Positions 11,051 through 23,244 of a stretch of DNA of 64,000 nt are shown here, piece by piece (positions within the stretch are counted from its first letter, which is position 1; every line of letters starts with the position of its first letter). The position numbers were made by a program, and so were the translations under genes. The notes under the pieces are model-generated. The model was given only the letters and a program-made list of their open reading frames with translations. It did not search any database and had not been told where the DNA came from. The stretch is from Pachyseris speciosa (Eukaryota; Cnidaria; Anthozoa; Scleractinia; Pachyseridae): the NCBI GenBank assembly GCA_016490735.1, contig JAEMWC010000116.1, forward strand, positions 472,501-536,500. The letters run 5' to 3'.

Positions 11051-11933
11051 CGCGAATCAACTGTTGGTAGGCTATTAAATCCGCGGCACGAGCGGGAAAT
11101 ACAGACACTATAACGGCGAAATATATGGCAAAGGCATCGCGCCATCGATCGATAGAGGTGATTTGGGGGCGTTTAGAGGAGGAGGGGAGGGGAATAGTTA
11201 GACCCTGATCGCCTACCTTAAGGTTGAGATGGGAATGGATGGTGTCAGTGAGAAGGGAGGTCATTGGTAAAAGGGTAGCAAAGTCCACGTACTCACCGTT
11301 GGTGATGGCCGTCGAGGTAGCTTTAGTCAGATGGCTGGCGAGGGAAGGCTGTCGGAAGTTAGGATGAAGCGACGCTACTTGGGCTGGATCGGAAAAGTCG
11401 ACAGGACAAGAGAGGGAACCAAGACCAGAAGAAACAGCGGTGTTTGAGAGGAGATTACCTGTTGGAGGATTTTGAAGGGAAGGTTGTTGTTGACGGGTTG
11501 TGTTTTGGCCGCCATCTTGTGGCGGTGGAGGAGGACTGGACCTAAGGCTGTCCTGAAGGTTACTCGGGGGACTGGGCCGAGCGAGTTGAGCATTGGCATT
11601 GCTGGCACCGCCATCTAGGATTGGTTGGCGGTTCATCCGCTCGTCCACTATGGAGGCGATTAAGGCAGCCAATTCCGCGTGTGGAACGCCGGTGGCGATA
11701 TTGGAGTTGGACGGGGCACATGCTGATTGTGATGCAGGCGGTCTTTGCTGCTCATGCTGTTGTAGTCGCGAAATAAGTGCGCGGCGATTCCCGGTTTGCT
11801 GGAGGTGACGTTCTCCCAGCATGAGGCGAAGAGCTTCGGTAGACATGGCGCTGTAGTCTGTTGGTTCTGCTGGTACGTTGGCGCCATCCAATACGGCATT
11901 TCGACGGTTGATGTTCCTCCTTTGCCTTGGCAT
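10899..11933 (-). CDS. Gag-like ORF1 of the YR retroelement, with SAP-like motif
   Basis: The protein is 344 residues from an ATG at 11933. Its N-terminus is basic (MPRQRRNINRRN). A SAP-like helix-turn-helix stretch follows (about residues 29-63: STEALRLMLGERHLQQTGNR…LISRLQQH), a motif usually tied to DNA or RNA binding. The middle is Pro/Gln/Ser-rich and low in complexity. A folded C-terminal part contains RWRDAFAIYFAVIVSVFP and MAWYVYDVEFRRRASHN. This type of ORF precedes RT in cnidarian DIRS/Ngaro elements and is taken as their structural protein; that is family knowledge plus position, since gag proteins are poorly conserved. It overlaps the RT frame by about 150 bases. Confidence 0.75.
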   Translation of the reverse strand: MPRQRRNINRRNAVLDGANVPAEPTDYSAMSTEALRLMLGERHLQQTGNRRALISRLQQHEQQRPPASQSACAPSNSNIATGVPHAELAALIASIVDERMNRQPILDGGASNANAQLARPSPPSNLQDSLRSSPPPPPQDGGQNTTRQQQPSLQNPPTGNLLSNTAVSSGLGSLSCPVDFSDPAQVASLHPNFRQPSLASHLTKATSTAITNGEYVDFATLLPMTSLLTDTIHSHLNLKVGDQGLTIPLPSSSKRPQITSIDRWRDAFAIYFAVIVSVFPARAADLIAYQQLIRDAARKFPGMAWYVYDVEFRRRASHNLSAKWGERDVQLYLDTFTGLPKSGC

Positions 11934-12530
11934 GGTACACTAAGTTATGTAAGTCGATTTAAGCGGAGCGATTTGTGAGGAAGTAGACCAGGCGAAAAAA
12001 AACGCTGTTGTGAATGCACCGAAGCTCTAAAAGAACTGACTTGGAAAGGACAGTGTACGGCAAGAAAGGGAGCACACATGCATGATGAGCATGAGATAAT
12101 ATGAATGGAACCTTTGTGGAGTCTAGTAATATATCATGCTACATTACAGTGGACTTCACCAAAGAAGAAGGATACATTGTAATCAAACAACTAGTTAGTG
12201 TTCATTGTTCTTTTTTGTACTTTGAACTAGTATCTACCATTACTTAGTACAAAAGCTTATACAAATGTTTCATGTTGTGTGACATAAGAACAGAGACATG
12301 ATTGTTGCTAGTATGTCCTAAGCGTGCTTTCATAGTGCATCATTCTCAGGTTTATTAACAAGAGTTTATGTTACCATAAACTTGAACTTAATTTTAGCTA
12401 CTGTTTGACATTAGACGCGCACGTGCTACAGAGTCAACTGATATACAGTCTCTATCGTTATACTTATCTTTGCCAGATCGACTAAAACTTCCGAGGGCAT
12501 ATTTTCTCCTTTCTTTTGTCTACAATCACA

Positions 12531-15500
12531 ATGGCGACTGTTTCAGCACCACTGCTTCTCTGTGCCTTTCTTCTGCTTTGCGTCACTTCGGATGTGGCTT
12601 TCAGCTCTAACAATCGAGAAGATGCAGCTACAGGCGAAGGTTTACCGCGCCCGTCAGCTGGCAACAGCGTTATTGCTTCGTCACAAGTACAAACTTCGGA
12701 TTATATGTTACGGTTGTTTCTTAAGCTCGCAAGACCGAGCGGGGAGGTCGTTAATCCCAAGGCGGTCAAAGGAAATCACGTTCACGGCTTTGTTGATAAC
12801 GGTGAGTGAATAAGTTTTGGGCTGAGTCAGGGTGTAATTCAGACGTTTCAAGTATGGTTTAGAATGTAATAGGTGTAGTTGCAGGGTCTTTGTGTACAGG
12901 TACAATCACACCCTCATGGAAGGGGGAACTCTAAAACCTGAAGTAATCAACATACGCCATTACCCAGTCGCTCGACATAGCCTTTCGCAAGTTTAAGATC
13001 TGTGAAATAAGTTTTTGTTAATGCCTGTATTAAATGTCTTTAATCTCGTTGAGAAAGTAGCTGCAACAACGAAAGTGTTAGTTGCTAGTTGAGATCTTAG
13101 CAATTTCCAATCAGTTAAGTTTTGGCATTTCGGACCTGTTTTACTTAAAGTGAGTTTTTCGGTCACTATTTGAGACGCCAAGCTAGCCCCTATCTAAAAA
13201 AATATATACACGAGAACTGAATTCCTTTAGCTTACACCATGTTTGTGAAAGGTGAGCAAATACATCATTTGGTATTCATCGTCTTCTCATTCCCAATCAA
13301 AGCAAAAGTCTAAAATTCGGCCCTAGACATTAGGAAGCTGTTTGGATAAAGTGAGGAAGATTGGGTAACCCGCCGGAGTAAGAACAGACAACCTACATCT
13401 GGTAACTGTGATATATTTTCCATTCCCGAAGACGTTTCGGTTTTGCAGAATTTTTTTGTTTTTGTTTTTTTTTTCTCTTCGATTTTTGTGGAAACTGAAA
13501 TAGCCCTTGTGATGTTTCTCAATACCTTCAAGTCAAACTTATTAAGCCTTTGAAACTATTTAACATCGCTGGACTTCACAGTTTCTTAGAATCAACATTG
13601 TGCAAAAAGAAAGAATGAATATTTTGCTCCGAGATGTTTAGGAAGCTATGGCTAAGGCCTGGTGTTATCAAACACAGCCCGCATATACTATTGTGCCGGA
13701 AGCAACAGCTCTTCGTGACCAAGATCGGCACACTTCTCTAATTTTGACACCGGCGCAAATACAACTTTCCATGCCAAGCTCAGTTTTATGAAGTTATAAA
13801 GTAAAGCTATGTATTTGCTGTGAAAGCCAAAACCATCTCAGATTGGAGAGGTGTTTTGAAGTGGGGCAACGGCGCAACACCTCTAAGGGATTTTCAATAA
13901 AGCTGGACATCTTTTCCCATTCTTTTTGCAACGTCTTTGATTCTCCTTGTTCAACATACTTCACTCACCAATTTCTCTGTTAACCCGTTTCCGTTCCGAA
14001 AAACAATTCGTCGTTAGCGTTTGTGAAATTCAAGACAAACATCGAACAAACAAGGACAAAGAGCAAAACAAAAACAGAATATCATCGTCGATCTCAAAAC
14101 TTCCATGTTATGCCTTTGGTTTAGAAGCTTATACACACAAATAATCTCGTGATAGGTTTCCTGTTTTCTCTAGCAGCGCTTTCAAGGTAGCCGAAAAGAT
14201 TTCCTTTTGGTGCTAATTGTGGACAAAGCACACTCCACTCTCCCTAATTGTTTTGTCTTTGATTGACTAAAGAGGATTAAACAAAGCTGAACAAACTTCC
14301 TATTCACCGAGTTTAATCTCCTTATCTTCAGTGTATTTAAAAGAGGGAGTAATTACCAGATAAATGCTGTGAAAATTCTTTAAGCAAACTGCGGAAAACG
14401 GCTCTACCTCGGTGTAAGAACCTGTGAAACTCACGAATGACGTAAAACAAAGGAAACAAAACATTCTAAACAATAGCGTGCAGCAAAACAATAGCTCATA
14501 AAACAAAGAAAACCTCGTCAGGTTCTTTCACCGAGGTAAACCCCGGAAAACAGCACGTAAACTACGACCAAATTGACAAAATGAAAAACGTTGGTTGTCG
14601 GAGGCAACTCTCATCTGCATCTTCTCTCCGCCAAATGCCCCACAAATGTAAACCACGCCACCACCCAAGATGATTTGTCGTTTCTGTTTACGTGTTTAAT
14701 TAAGATTGTCACTGAATACAAACACCAACGGCAAATTGATACGAGGTAAGTTTCGACCTAAAGTAAAGTATTCACAAATTCCGGGGAGAAAGTGCCTAAA
14801 ATTTAAAAATTAATATATAAAGTTGGAAACAGGTCGTCTTTTCGCTGGAATTGTGAACAAATTCACTTCAATTGAGCGGTCATAGTGAACTCGAAACTGG
14901 ACTATTACTCAGGTCGTGCCTAGTCTGTCTTACTAGTGAGTACTAGATTTGCTGAATGCTGAAGAAATTCAACATCGATAGTAAAGCTGCTTAAGTTAAT
15001 TGATCATAAAGAGGCCAAATGAATGTTTGTTTCAGTTAGCTTTAATTAAAACTAACCGTTTGCTTCTTCGTGATTGTTCTAGATGGCTCCAATGATCGCA
15101 TTTTTAAATTCAACGTCTCAATTCCATGGCGAGACCATGCAAAATTTGTTGAACTGGGGCTGTACAAGGTTCCCTCCACGCTCGAGACGCGCTCAAACTC
15201 GATTGCAACAATACGAATCATCGACATACAAAGCACCAATCAGATAGCTTCTCAGCGGGTTACCATGGAAACCGTCGGCTGGATAAGTTTTGTACTTCCA
15301 CGACGCATGATCTACCGCTGGAACCGCAACCCACGGAAAAATGCAGGCATTTCTGTGAAAGTCGCCGAACGGAGCCTGTCTCATATGGTTCGGTTTGCTA
15401 CGAGGAAGACAAACGCGACTTTCCAGGCAATTTTGGTCGTTCACTGCAGCGATTCACAGTCCATTTTCCCTGAAGGAGGGTTATTTTCCCCAAAGGTAAG

Positions 15501-15858
15501 GCCGGCGTATCGCAGCGTCAGGTCGGTACACTCCAGCCATGCTGGCAAATGCCAACTTCACAACCTGACCGTGCACTTTAAAGACCTGGGGTGGGATAAC
15601 TGGGTTATCGCCCCCGTAAAGTACTCACCCAACTACTGCGCCGGTACGTGCTTGGATCGCCTCAACAAGCAAATGAGCAACCACGCCTTGGTTCAGCTTC
15701 TCGTGCATCAGAAAGACTCCAGTCGAGCGCATGCTCCCTGCTGTGTACCAAACCACATGACTTATTTCTCCATGTTGTACAAAGGTGGTCCAGGGGAAAG
15801 CGCCTATGTTCTGAAGAAAATGCACGATTTCGTGACAGAGTCTTGTGCTTGTCGTTAG
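12531..15858 (+). CDS. TGF-beta/BMP superfamily secreted ligand, two exons
   Basis: This is a secreted dimeric growth factor that would signal through serine/threonine kinase receptors and SMADs. Exon 1 is 12531-12801, the intron 12802-15082 (GTGAGT…TTCTAG), and exon 2 15083-15858; they join in phase to give 348 residues. The ATG at 12531 has a strong context (ACAATGG) and opens a signal peptide (MATVSAPLLLCAFLLLCVTS). The propeptide has the family's FKFNVSIP strand. A furin-type site RSVR (residues 234-237) would release a mature domain of 111 residues. That domain has seven cysteines (247, 276, 280, 310, 311, 345, 347) in the order C…CxxxC…CC…CxC, with GWDNWVIAPVKYSPNYCAGTC, CCVPNHMTYFSMLY and a C-terminal CACR. 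The CC pair includes the inter-chain cysteine. There is one NLT sequon near the mature N-terminus. Subfamily (BMP, GDF or nodal-like) cannot be fixed by eye, so no symbol is given. Confidence 0.93.
12802..15082 (+). other. Single intron of the TGF-beta ligand gene
   Basis: This 2.3-kb intron holds no recognisable element, RNA gene or protein motif. ORFs inside it are short and random-looking. A T-rich tract is near 13440-13475. Confidence 0.5.
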
Positions 15859-15874
15859 AAAAGAAGACCACAGT

Positions 15875-16301
15875 GGCTGGTTTTCTCTAGCGACGGAGTC
15901 GGAGTCGGAGTCGTAAGAGCGCTTATGACCCAGTGAAAGTCAAAAATCGGAGTCGTAAGCGGAGTCATAAGCTCGACGGAATCGGAGTCGGAGGAATCAG
16001 AACGTTTCCATTTTCTTCCGATTCCGCTTAGGACTCCGTCGCTTGTGATCCAGTGAAAACTAGATTGTCGGAGTCGGAAGCAGAAGCGAAAGAACCAACC
16101 AATCACAATGCTTGTTCTCACGCTCTCGGATTACAGTTTGCTACCAAAATAGTGCTTCTAGTTTTCACTAGATCATAAGCGACGGAGTCATAACGGAATC
16201 ACGGCATTTTGCTTCGGACTCCGTCGCTTTGATTTTCACTAGATCTTAAGGCTCCACGCTTCAGGATCTGATTAAGACTCCGTCGCTAGTGAAAACCAGC
16301 C
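15875..16301. mobile_element. MITE in the TGF-beta 3' flank (AGCGACGGAGTC family)
   Basis: The inverted ends are GGCTGGTTTTCTCTAGCGAC…(15875-15900) and …CGTCGCTAGTGAAAACCAGCC (16276-16301). The interior is built from degenerate copies of CGGAGTC/GACTCCG and AAGCGACGGAGTCATAA, in both orientations. It begins 17 bases after the TGF-beta stop codon, so it is likely transcribed as part of the 3' UTR. Its termini match the element at 56627-56870. Confidence 0.82.
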
Positions 16302-16514
16302 TTAAGAAAGTAAACCAGCTTCTGGCTTACTTAGTAGTGATAAAAGTAGTCAAGAGTGATCCTCAACTTGCCGATCGCCTTCGTGGAAAGAGGAAATAGG
16401 GGGAAGGGAGGCGGGCAATCCAACGTGCGCGAGACGTGGAGACTGGAAAAGAAAGGCCTTTCAGGGTGCTTCCCTTCCATTCTCGATTCTTCGCTTCCCT
16501 CCATCTTTTAGCTC

Positions 16515-16903
16515 TTAAAGGAGCACTGTCACCGGGATTTTTGCTGTTTTTGGTTCAATTCTGCCAAAATTACTGCCTTTTACCTGTTATCGTGCAAAAA
16601 ATGCTCCTACAGAATCAGCAAGATGAATTCCAATGGAATTTTAGCAGGAAGAGCTAACCATAATAATTTTTGTGGTGTTTTTCAATACATAGCTTGAAAT
16701 TTTTGAAAAAACTAGCAAGTTTTTTCAAATTTCAATCCATTTCCAGCCTCGTCATCTTTCATGGAATACAGACGTTTATGGTATCAATGCAGTACTAGTC
16801 TTTGGCAACAAAACTAGACCATTATTTTAAGGTTTCCACTGATGCATTGGCAGTTTTAAGCTTTTTAAAGTGATGGTGCAATGGCGTGACACTGCCCCTT
16901 TAA
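16515..16903. mobile_element. TTAA-flanked MITE
   Basis: TTAA, then AGGAGCACTGTCAC at the left, and GTGACACTGCCCCT, then TTAA at the right. The terminal 14 bases are inverted copies with two mismatches. The interior is T/A-rich and has no coding content. The TTAA flanks would fit a piggyBac-like mobiliser, but the TIR differs from the 2427/55054 pair. Confidence 0.72.
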
Positions 16904-17380
16904 CCGATGCAGGGTTAACTCGGCGAGAAAGAGTAAAACACAGAAATACTAACCAGTAGTAGTGCATAGCAACTCAGTCAAAAAGGTTGCGACTTCTTTG
17001 CCAATGATAATGATGACGATGATAACTGCATGCAGACTTAGTGTGGGGAGATGGTAAATATATAATGGTTAAACAGATTTCGAACTCGTCAAGAACAAAA
17101 CTCATCACGAAACTGCGCAGAACCTCGCTTTTGTAAACTTCGCATTTAAACTAAACATTCCTTTATGGGTTTATTTCTGAACACGGGGCTTAATAATTGA
17201 CGAATGCAACGTTGTGTCTATGGCCTTAACGTTGTTGAACTAACGCCAGTGCTTTAAAACTGGTCGAGCTTAACAAAGGGGATTAAAACAACTGGAAACG
17301 CTAAGCTAACGACGTAAAAGAAAAAAGCAGCCTTCTAGCACGGTGTTATATTCAGGAGGAAGAGGCTACTCAGTTTTAAG

Positions 17381-17559
17381 AAGGATCTCTGTCAGGTGGG
17401 GGCGCGCGAAAATTTGAAGCCCACCGCACGATGGGCAACAAAGAGCTGCTCTTTGAAGACGAGGAAGGTCACATAATGCCCACCGTTAGTTGGGACGCGC
17501 CACAGGCCAATCATATTCAAGATACTGCTTCTGTGGGAAGGAGTGGCAAGGCACATTAA
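17381..17559 (+). other. Possible orphan coding exon
   Basis: After an AG at 17379-17380 an open frame runs to a TAA at 17557-17559. It includes an ATG at 17431 followed by GNKELLFEDEEGHIMPTVSW and ends SVGRSGKAH. The composition looks protein-like (charged, few rare residues), unlike neighbouring random ORFs. I recognise no family, found no upstream partner exon, and saw no nearby AATAAA. It could be a terminal exon, a retro-fragment or chance. Confidence 0.2.
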
Positions 17560-19427
17560 ACAACGAAACTGGCAAAAAGCACGACATTTTATTGCGTTCA
17601 CAATAGTTTTACTACTGATATAAGCGCTGTACAATTTCTTTTTAAAAACAGTGACTTGAGTATGTACACTGATATAATTTAGCGATTAATTCAAGCAGCA
17701 AATACTATTTCACAATTAAACCAGCACTCACTGTTTTTTTTTTTGACGAGCGTTTCCCCACGCGTCGAATCACGATAATTCCATTTTTGTCACTCTAAAG
17801 TTGACTGAGGCGAAAATAACGCAAGACATACAGAGTGAAAGAGCATTAGCGCACAGCAATGCTACTAATCACATACCTTCCATCACACTCTAAACTTCCC
17901 TATTTCGTTTCGACCTAAGACCCCAAGTTTATCCTACTGGTTTTCAATCATTTGGGAGAATTTCATGACAAAAAAAAAAAAACCGGCGAAATAAGCATCT
18001 AACGTCAGTCAGAGGCGAAGTAATTATTCACGATGGAACAGAAACAGTGCGTGCAATAGAATACAGCATCTGATCACATGAAAAAAAAAAGGACTTTTTT
18101 TACCGTCAATAAATTTGGTATTGGTAGCGAATATTTATCAGTATACCAGTCAATCGTAGCTTTGGCCACCAAGGTGATGACCTCCAACTTGGCGATCACT
18201 CAAATCCTTCCAATTTATTAAAAACTCAAACTATTTTCAAATCTTTTCTCCGATGATTTTGCTTTCAAATTTAGGATATACAATAATTTTGATGGACTGC
18301 GCCTGCTTCTGTTGTCATCATGATTTAATTTCATCTTTGTTTGTGATAAACGTGGGTAATGTGGTATGTTAATTCATGGAGACAATGTTATCACACTCCC
18401 TTAAAATTTTAGTGCGTGTTGTTTACGAGTGAATTGAAAACCAAAATTGGAAGAAAACTACTTTACATAGATATAAATATATTAGTAGCTTCCATTTTTC
18501 ATTTGTTTAAAATCTCATTTGTAACGGTTCACGTAAAAATATTCCTGACACAATAAAATTAATTGAGTAAATTCAAGGGTCCAAAAACTCTGATCGAAAC
18601 TTTTTCACTGTTTCACTTTCTTGATTGTCTACCACAACTGCTTTTCGTTCAAAGCTTTTGGTAAGTGAACTCCGCCGGAGACAGATTTTTAATCCACCTA
18701 GCAACAAGTGCGTTAAAAGGCCATTGAGACATGGTTGAGAAATCACTGTGTTTAAAACCATTTAAGAGCGTTAAAAGTCCTTAACGTTTCCGTTGAAATC
18801 CAAGTTAAGCCGCTTTGCCTAGCTTCGAAGGACAGAAATTTTTCCATAACCTGTGCAACTGGCCACTCATTAGAAAGATTCAGTACTTTCCTTCTGTTAG
18901 AAGCATATGACAAGAGCCGTAATTTGGCTCAAGTGCATTTTCCCAGATTTTCCAGTCATCACGTCTTTATTTTACCTTCTGATCGGTTTGGATTGGCTTT
19001 GTACTTATTAGTTTTACGACAGGTTGGACCAAAAACGGACAGAAATCTCGGCATCTCAGCCACGAAAGTAAAAATATCTACAGCACGCTACGACTGATTA
19101 TTTTGTTTGCGAAAGGCGGGTTGGCTTCAGATGTACTAGACATTTAACTACTGCCACAAGATATTTCCCGCTCAGTGAGCTAATGTTAATAGATTTTGTC
19201 AGCGGAAATTTTCGAGACATACCAAATAAAATCGTGAGGCCTTACGAAGACCTCCTAGGTATCCGAAGTCTTCTCGAACACATTCCGAAACCCACTTCAA
19301 TCTCTTGAAAGCAATCACCAACATGACAGATTCATATTCAAATTACTGGGTTCTTACAAGAACAAGCGAAGCATTTCACTACGCGCATTTTTTTCCTGAA
19401 CAGCTTGGCAACCTCGCCCCATGCTTA
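17560..19427. other. Intergenic and DENND4 3'-UTR region
   Basis: This is the space between the possible exon and the convergent end of DENND4. The DENND4 3' UTR should run leftward from 19427. A reverse-strand AATAAA (TTTATT at about 18966-18971) is a candidate polyadenylation signal. Several A/T tracts are present (17733-17743, 17970-17981, 18081-18090). No other gene or element was recognised. Confidence 0.35.
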
Positions 19428-22400
19428 TCATGTGAAAGTGTTGACGAGGTACTGAGGAAGTCTGGGCTGGAGGGTTGGCGTGTCGAATGTGCGCCTGCAA
19501 TACACGGCTCTGGCCTGTGGGTTTTTGTCCTCCAGACACAGTAAATCTGAGTGCTGCTTCGACTCGAACAGACTCTTGTATGCACGTCTGTATTCTTTGT
19601 CAAAGGCATCTAAAAAACAAGAAATGAATACGATATAATCAAACGATTGCGAAAACGCTGGATCAGCCGAAACTTTAGTCAAGGGTGTTTCTCTTGCATT
19701 ACGACGGAAGTATATTTTGACAGTCTCGCGGGCTTACAAAGAGGCTATGGACGAACACTGTATGTATTTAATGGGCGTACTGTATGTTAGTTACTTCCTG
19801 TGATTAATGTCAACTTTCGAAGAACGAAACTGAACTACGTAACTACACTTACCAACATCAATGTTTTCGACCCCACAAGCAGTTAACGACAGGAACAACA
19901 ATTCTCGATAAACACTCCTGAAAAGAGAAACAATTTAACGCGCCAAATGATCAATATTAGCAACAGCTTCCTAGCTCTAGTTTTCAGAGCTTGTCTAGAG
20001 CAGCCAGCAAAGCTTGGAAAGCAACATGTGTGGTCACCGCATTTGTTTCGCTCCTTGCTTTATCAACAACAACCACACTGAAAGTAGGTCGTCCAACGTT
20101 TGAGATACGGTAGTCTGTGTTTGTTTTCACATTTTTCGCCGCATGCACTAAGCAGCTTGACACCAGAAAACAAATATGGCGCGCTTTACTAGAAAGTATA
20201 CCAATGAGGTCAATAATTGAGGTCAATAACCAAAGGATGCGTGCATTCAGTTTCTGAGAACTGCCACAGTATCGTCTGGACTCGTGGCCTGTGAGGAAGC
20301 TGCTTACTGGGGTATTTGGCAAGCGAGCGCCCGGCAAGGCGAAAGCCAGCGGCGAGCCGAGCGAGGCCTGGAGAGAGAATGCAGCCTTCTCCCTTCCCAC
20401 GCTTCCTTTGGGTCACCGTATTATTTTCGTCCCACGCGCTCGTTTCGCTCAAACAGTTGTCTCCTTCTGAATCAAGCCTGTTGACAGAGTAGCATTTTCA
20501 CTCCACCAGAGTTTAGGAAGCTTTGGGTCATTGTGTTGTATTAGCAGAGCATGCATACCATTTGGCGTTTGGATTTATGTTCTTTTGTCGGTTCCGTTCC
20601 TCCAACAGGATTATCGTCGGGTTTAAAACATCATTCTGCTGAATATGAGCGACAACGGACTGCATTACACTGCAACACAACAATAAACAGCGGGTGAGGA
20701 TGGAATAAAATAAGCACCCCTAGCTGAGAGTCTTTTATTGCCCTTCAAAGGGCTATGTCACGGAGTAATTACCGAATTATCACTATTAATAAACAACAAC
20801 GTCTCCTTGGCTACCGATGATGAGGACTGAACTGGACTGTATTAGGCTGGGACAATTTAGAAACTCGACGTCAAAAACTAATGGCTGAGATGGTCTATAA
20901 GTCCTTAAATGGTCTCGCACCCAATTATTTGTCTTCGAAATTCATTCAGCGGAGTTACGTGATTACTTCTTACAATTTGCGTGATTCTGATAATAAGCTT
21001 GCTATTCCCTTGCCACGTACTAATTATTACAAAAATAGCTTTGCCTATAGTGGTGCAGTTCTCTGGAACAGTCTACCCTCAGCTGCTAGGCAAGCAACAT
21101 CTCTGACTAATTTCCGACGATTATTAATTAATTCTGACACGGCATTCATGTAAAACAGGCTTTAATTTAGTTTTTCCTTTAATAGTTAGCAATATTTAAA
21201 TTTTAATGCCTGATGTATTTACCGTGTTTTTAAATAAAGATGATGATGATGACTTAATAATAATAATAAAAAAAAACTAGGCAAATTTACCAAGTTCTCC
21301 TCTTGTGTTGTAGAAAAATAGCCTTATATCGATTCAGTATGGTTTGCTCGCCCTGTGAGAAAGCAGGTTGATACATTTCTTTTCGTGTTCTGGGAACATT
21401 TTGGGTGGGAGAAACGGTACTTGGTTTTAGCGTGACCCCAAAGGTAAAAAATCGCGATGACGCAGCCACTTATAAGAGAGTTAACGATAGCTGACATGTT
21501 AAAATGTTGCCCTTGTTTGACTAGTAACTCGGAAGTGCCTTTGAAAATTCTAATGCGTTCTTCGACAGTTTTAATCGACAAAACGCAATTCATTTCTTAC
21601 CTTCTAGTTGTCAGGCCTTTGTCCATCAGAGAACCCTGTTGGTCCGCTAACGTGGAAAAACAACAGCCACAGCAGTTGGTATCTAAATTACTGTAAACGG
21701 AGTGGCGGGGTGGCGGGGTGGCGGGATGGTGCTTCCCCCATTCACTACGAGTCAGGGGTCAATTTAGCGTTGTAAAACAAATTAATCAATCTGGCCAATC
21801 ACAACACAAGTGAACAACATTATGAGCCAATCAGAGCTCGAATTAATCCAGGTAATAGCCCATGTTACAGCTTTGTGTTCAGTGACCTGGCCTTTCAATG
21901 GAGGCAACGCTGGAGGTGACTTTGACCTCTGTCTTTCTTGCGTAAATGTGGACTTGTTAGCATAAGAACAACACGACTTAACGAGAGAAGCATTGAGGTC
22001 TGCATCAAAACAAGGTCACAGCACAGCCTTCAATGGAGGACAGATGTCCTTGGGACAGTTCCAGGAATCCTTTCAAATTAGTGCCTTTAACTCTCGCCAT
22101 CACTGTTGACCCAGGACCCACCCGAACCCCGCCCCCCGCCCCCAGGCAATGTTGAAAAGCTCTCAGCGTTCACTGACACTTCTTTTGCTTGGCTAATGTC
22201 TGTCCAACGCTCCCAGTTCAACATTGTTGAGGGGAGGGGGGGGGGGGGGGGGGGATTGGAGTGAATTCTGCTCGTATCGCGTTGACTGTCCCAACACCTT
22301 CAGCCCGCATTGTTGTTTCGAAATATTTTGTTCGAGTATGCTTGCGACAGTACAGAAGAAAAAAGCTTTCAAGATAAAATGGAACTTAAAGTCACCATCT

Positions 22401-23202
22401 AGAGCCATAACACTCACCTGGTGCATTCCAGAGGACATAAAGTGGCACCATGTCATACTCCTCTCTGTCGCCGTCCCATGATGTGGACACAAGGACCTGG
22501 GTACCAAGCCCCGAGATACTGCGCCGCTCCTGTCATGTTAATAGTCACGAGTCAGCAGCTCATAAGTGTGGACATGCGCAAACATTCCTCATCAGGCAGA
22601 GTACGTTTTACGAAATGTACGCGTTAAGTCCCCCCCCCCCCCCCCCTCCAAAAAAAAAAAAAAACAAGTACCTAAGCCACACGGGTACCATTTGTCTCAA
22701 TTCGCCACAAACTTATTGATTTGAGCGCTATTCAGCATCATTTTTCTTGTGGTCCTGTTTTTTATACCGCACGTGAAATGAAAGCTTCTGAGGGCACTTT
22801 GCGATGGAAATCAATACTATTCGTTACAAACGTTCCGCTTCTTAGAGCGATTTTCAGTTGAGTGTCATAAAGCCAAAACCAAAGCAATTACTTAGACCAG
22901 TCACAGCAGACACACACGGCGTAACGAGCCAATCAGAATTGGTAGCAATTACATGTAACACTGGCGAAAAGCGCGGGAAAATGGGCGCGTGACAGTCATG
23001 ATTGGCTTTGGTTTTGCTTCTCGTTGGTTGAGAAAGTGGCACGAGTTTTGCTGGCCAATAAAGTTAAACCAAAGCAAACGAGAATACTTTCCACACTCAA
23101 TTGAAAATCGCTCTATTCTAATTCAATCATAAAAAGTAAACAACAGTTATGCCCCCAAATAACACCAGAGAAGCTAATTGTCTTCAACGCAGCCTTAGTC
23201 AC

Positions 23203-23244
<42 letters not shown>

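Larger units (their letters stand above)
7611..11940 (-). mobile_element. Ngaro/DIRS-type tyrosine-recombinase retrotransposon, decayed
   Basis: Reading on the minus strand, a gag-like ORF (11933-10899) overlaps an RT-RNase H ORF (11050-9206), followed by a tyrosine recombinase ORF (about 9106-8051). This content defines the DIRS order of YR retrotransposons, which integrate through a recombinase rather than a DDE integrase. The order gag, RT-RH, YR with no methylase domain seen fits Ngaro better than classic DIRS1. That placement is an inference, because I could not locate split direct repeats or inverted terminal repeats. At least two frame breaks in the RNase H region show the copy is inactive. 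Its outer edges are approximate. Confidence 0.8.

Noticed and set aside
21870..22040. Second copy of the 27469-27699 MITE
   Set aside because: Shared words (CATCAAAACAAGGTCA, GTTAGCATAAGAA) are present, but the terminal inverted repeats were not found. It is left as a possible decayed relative.
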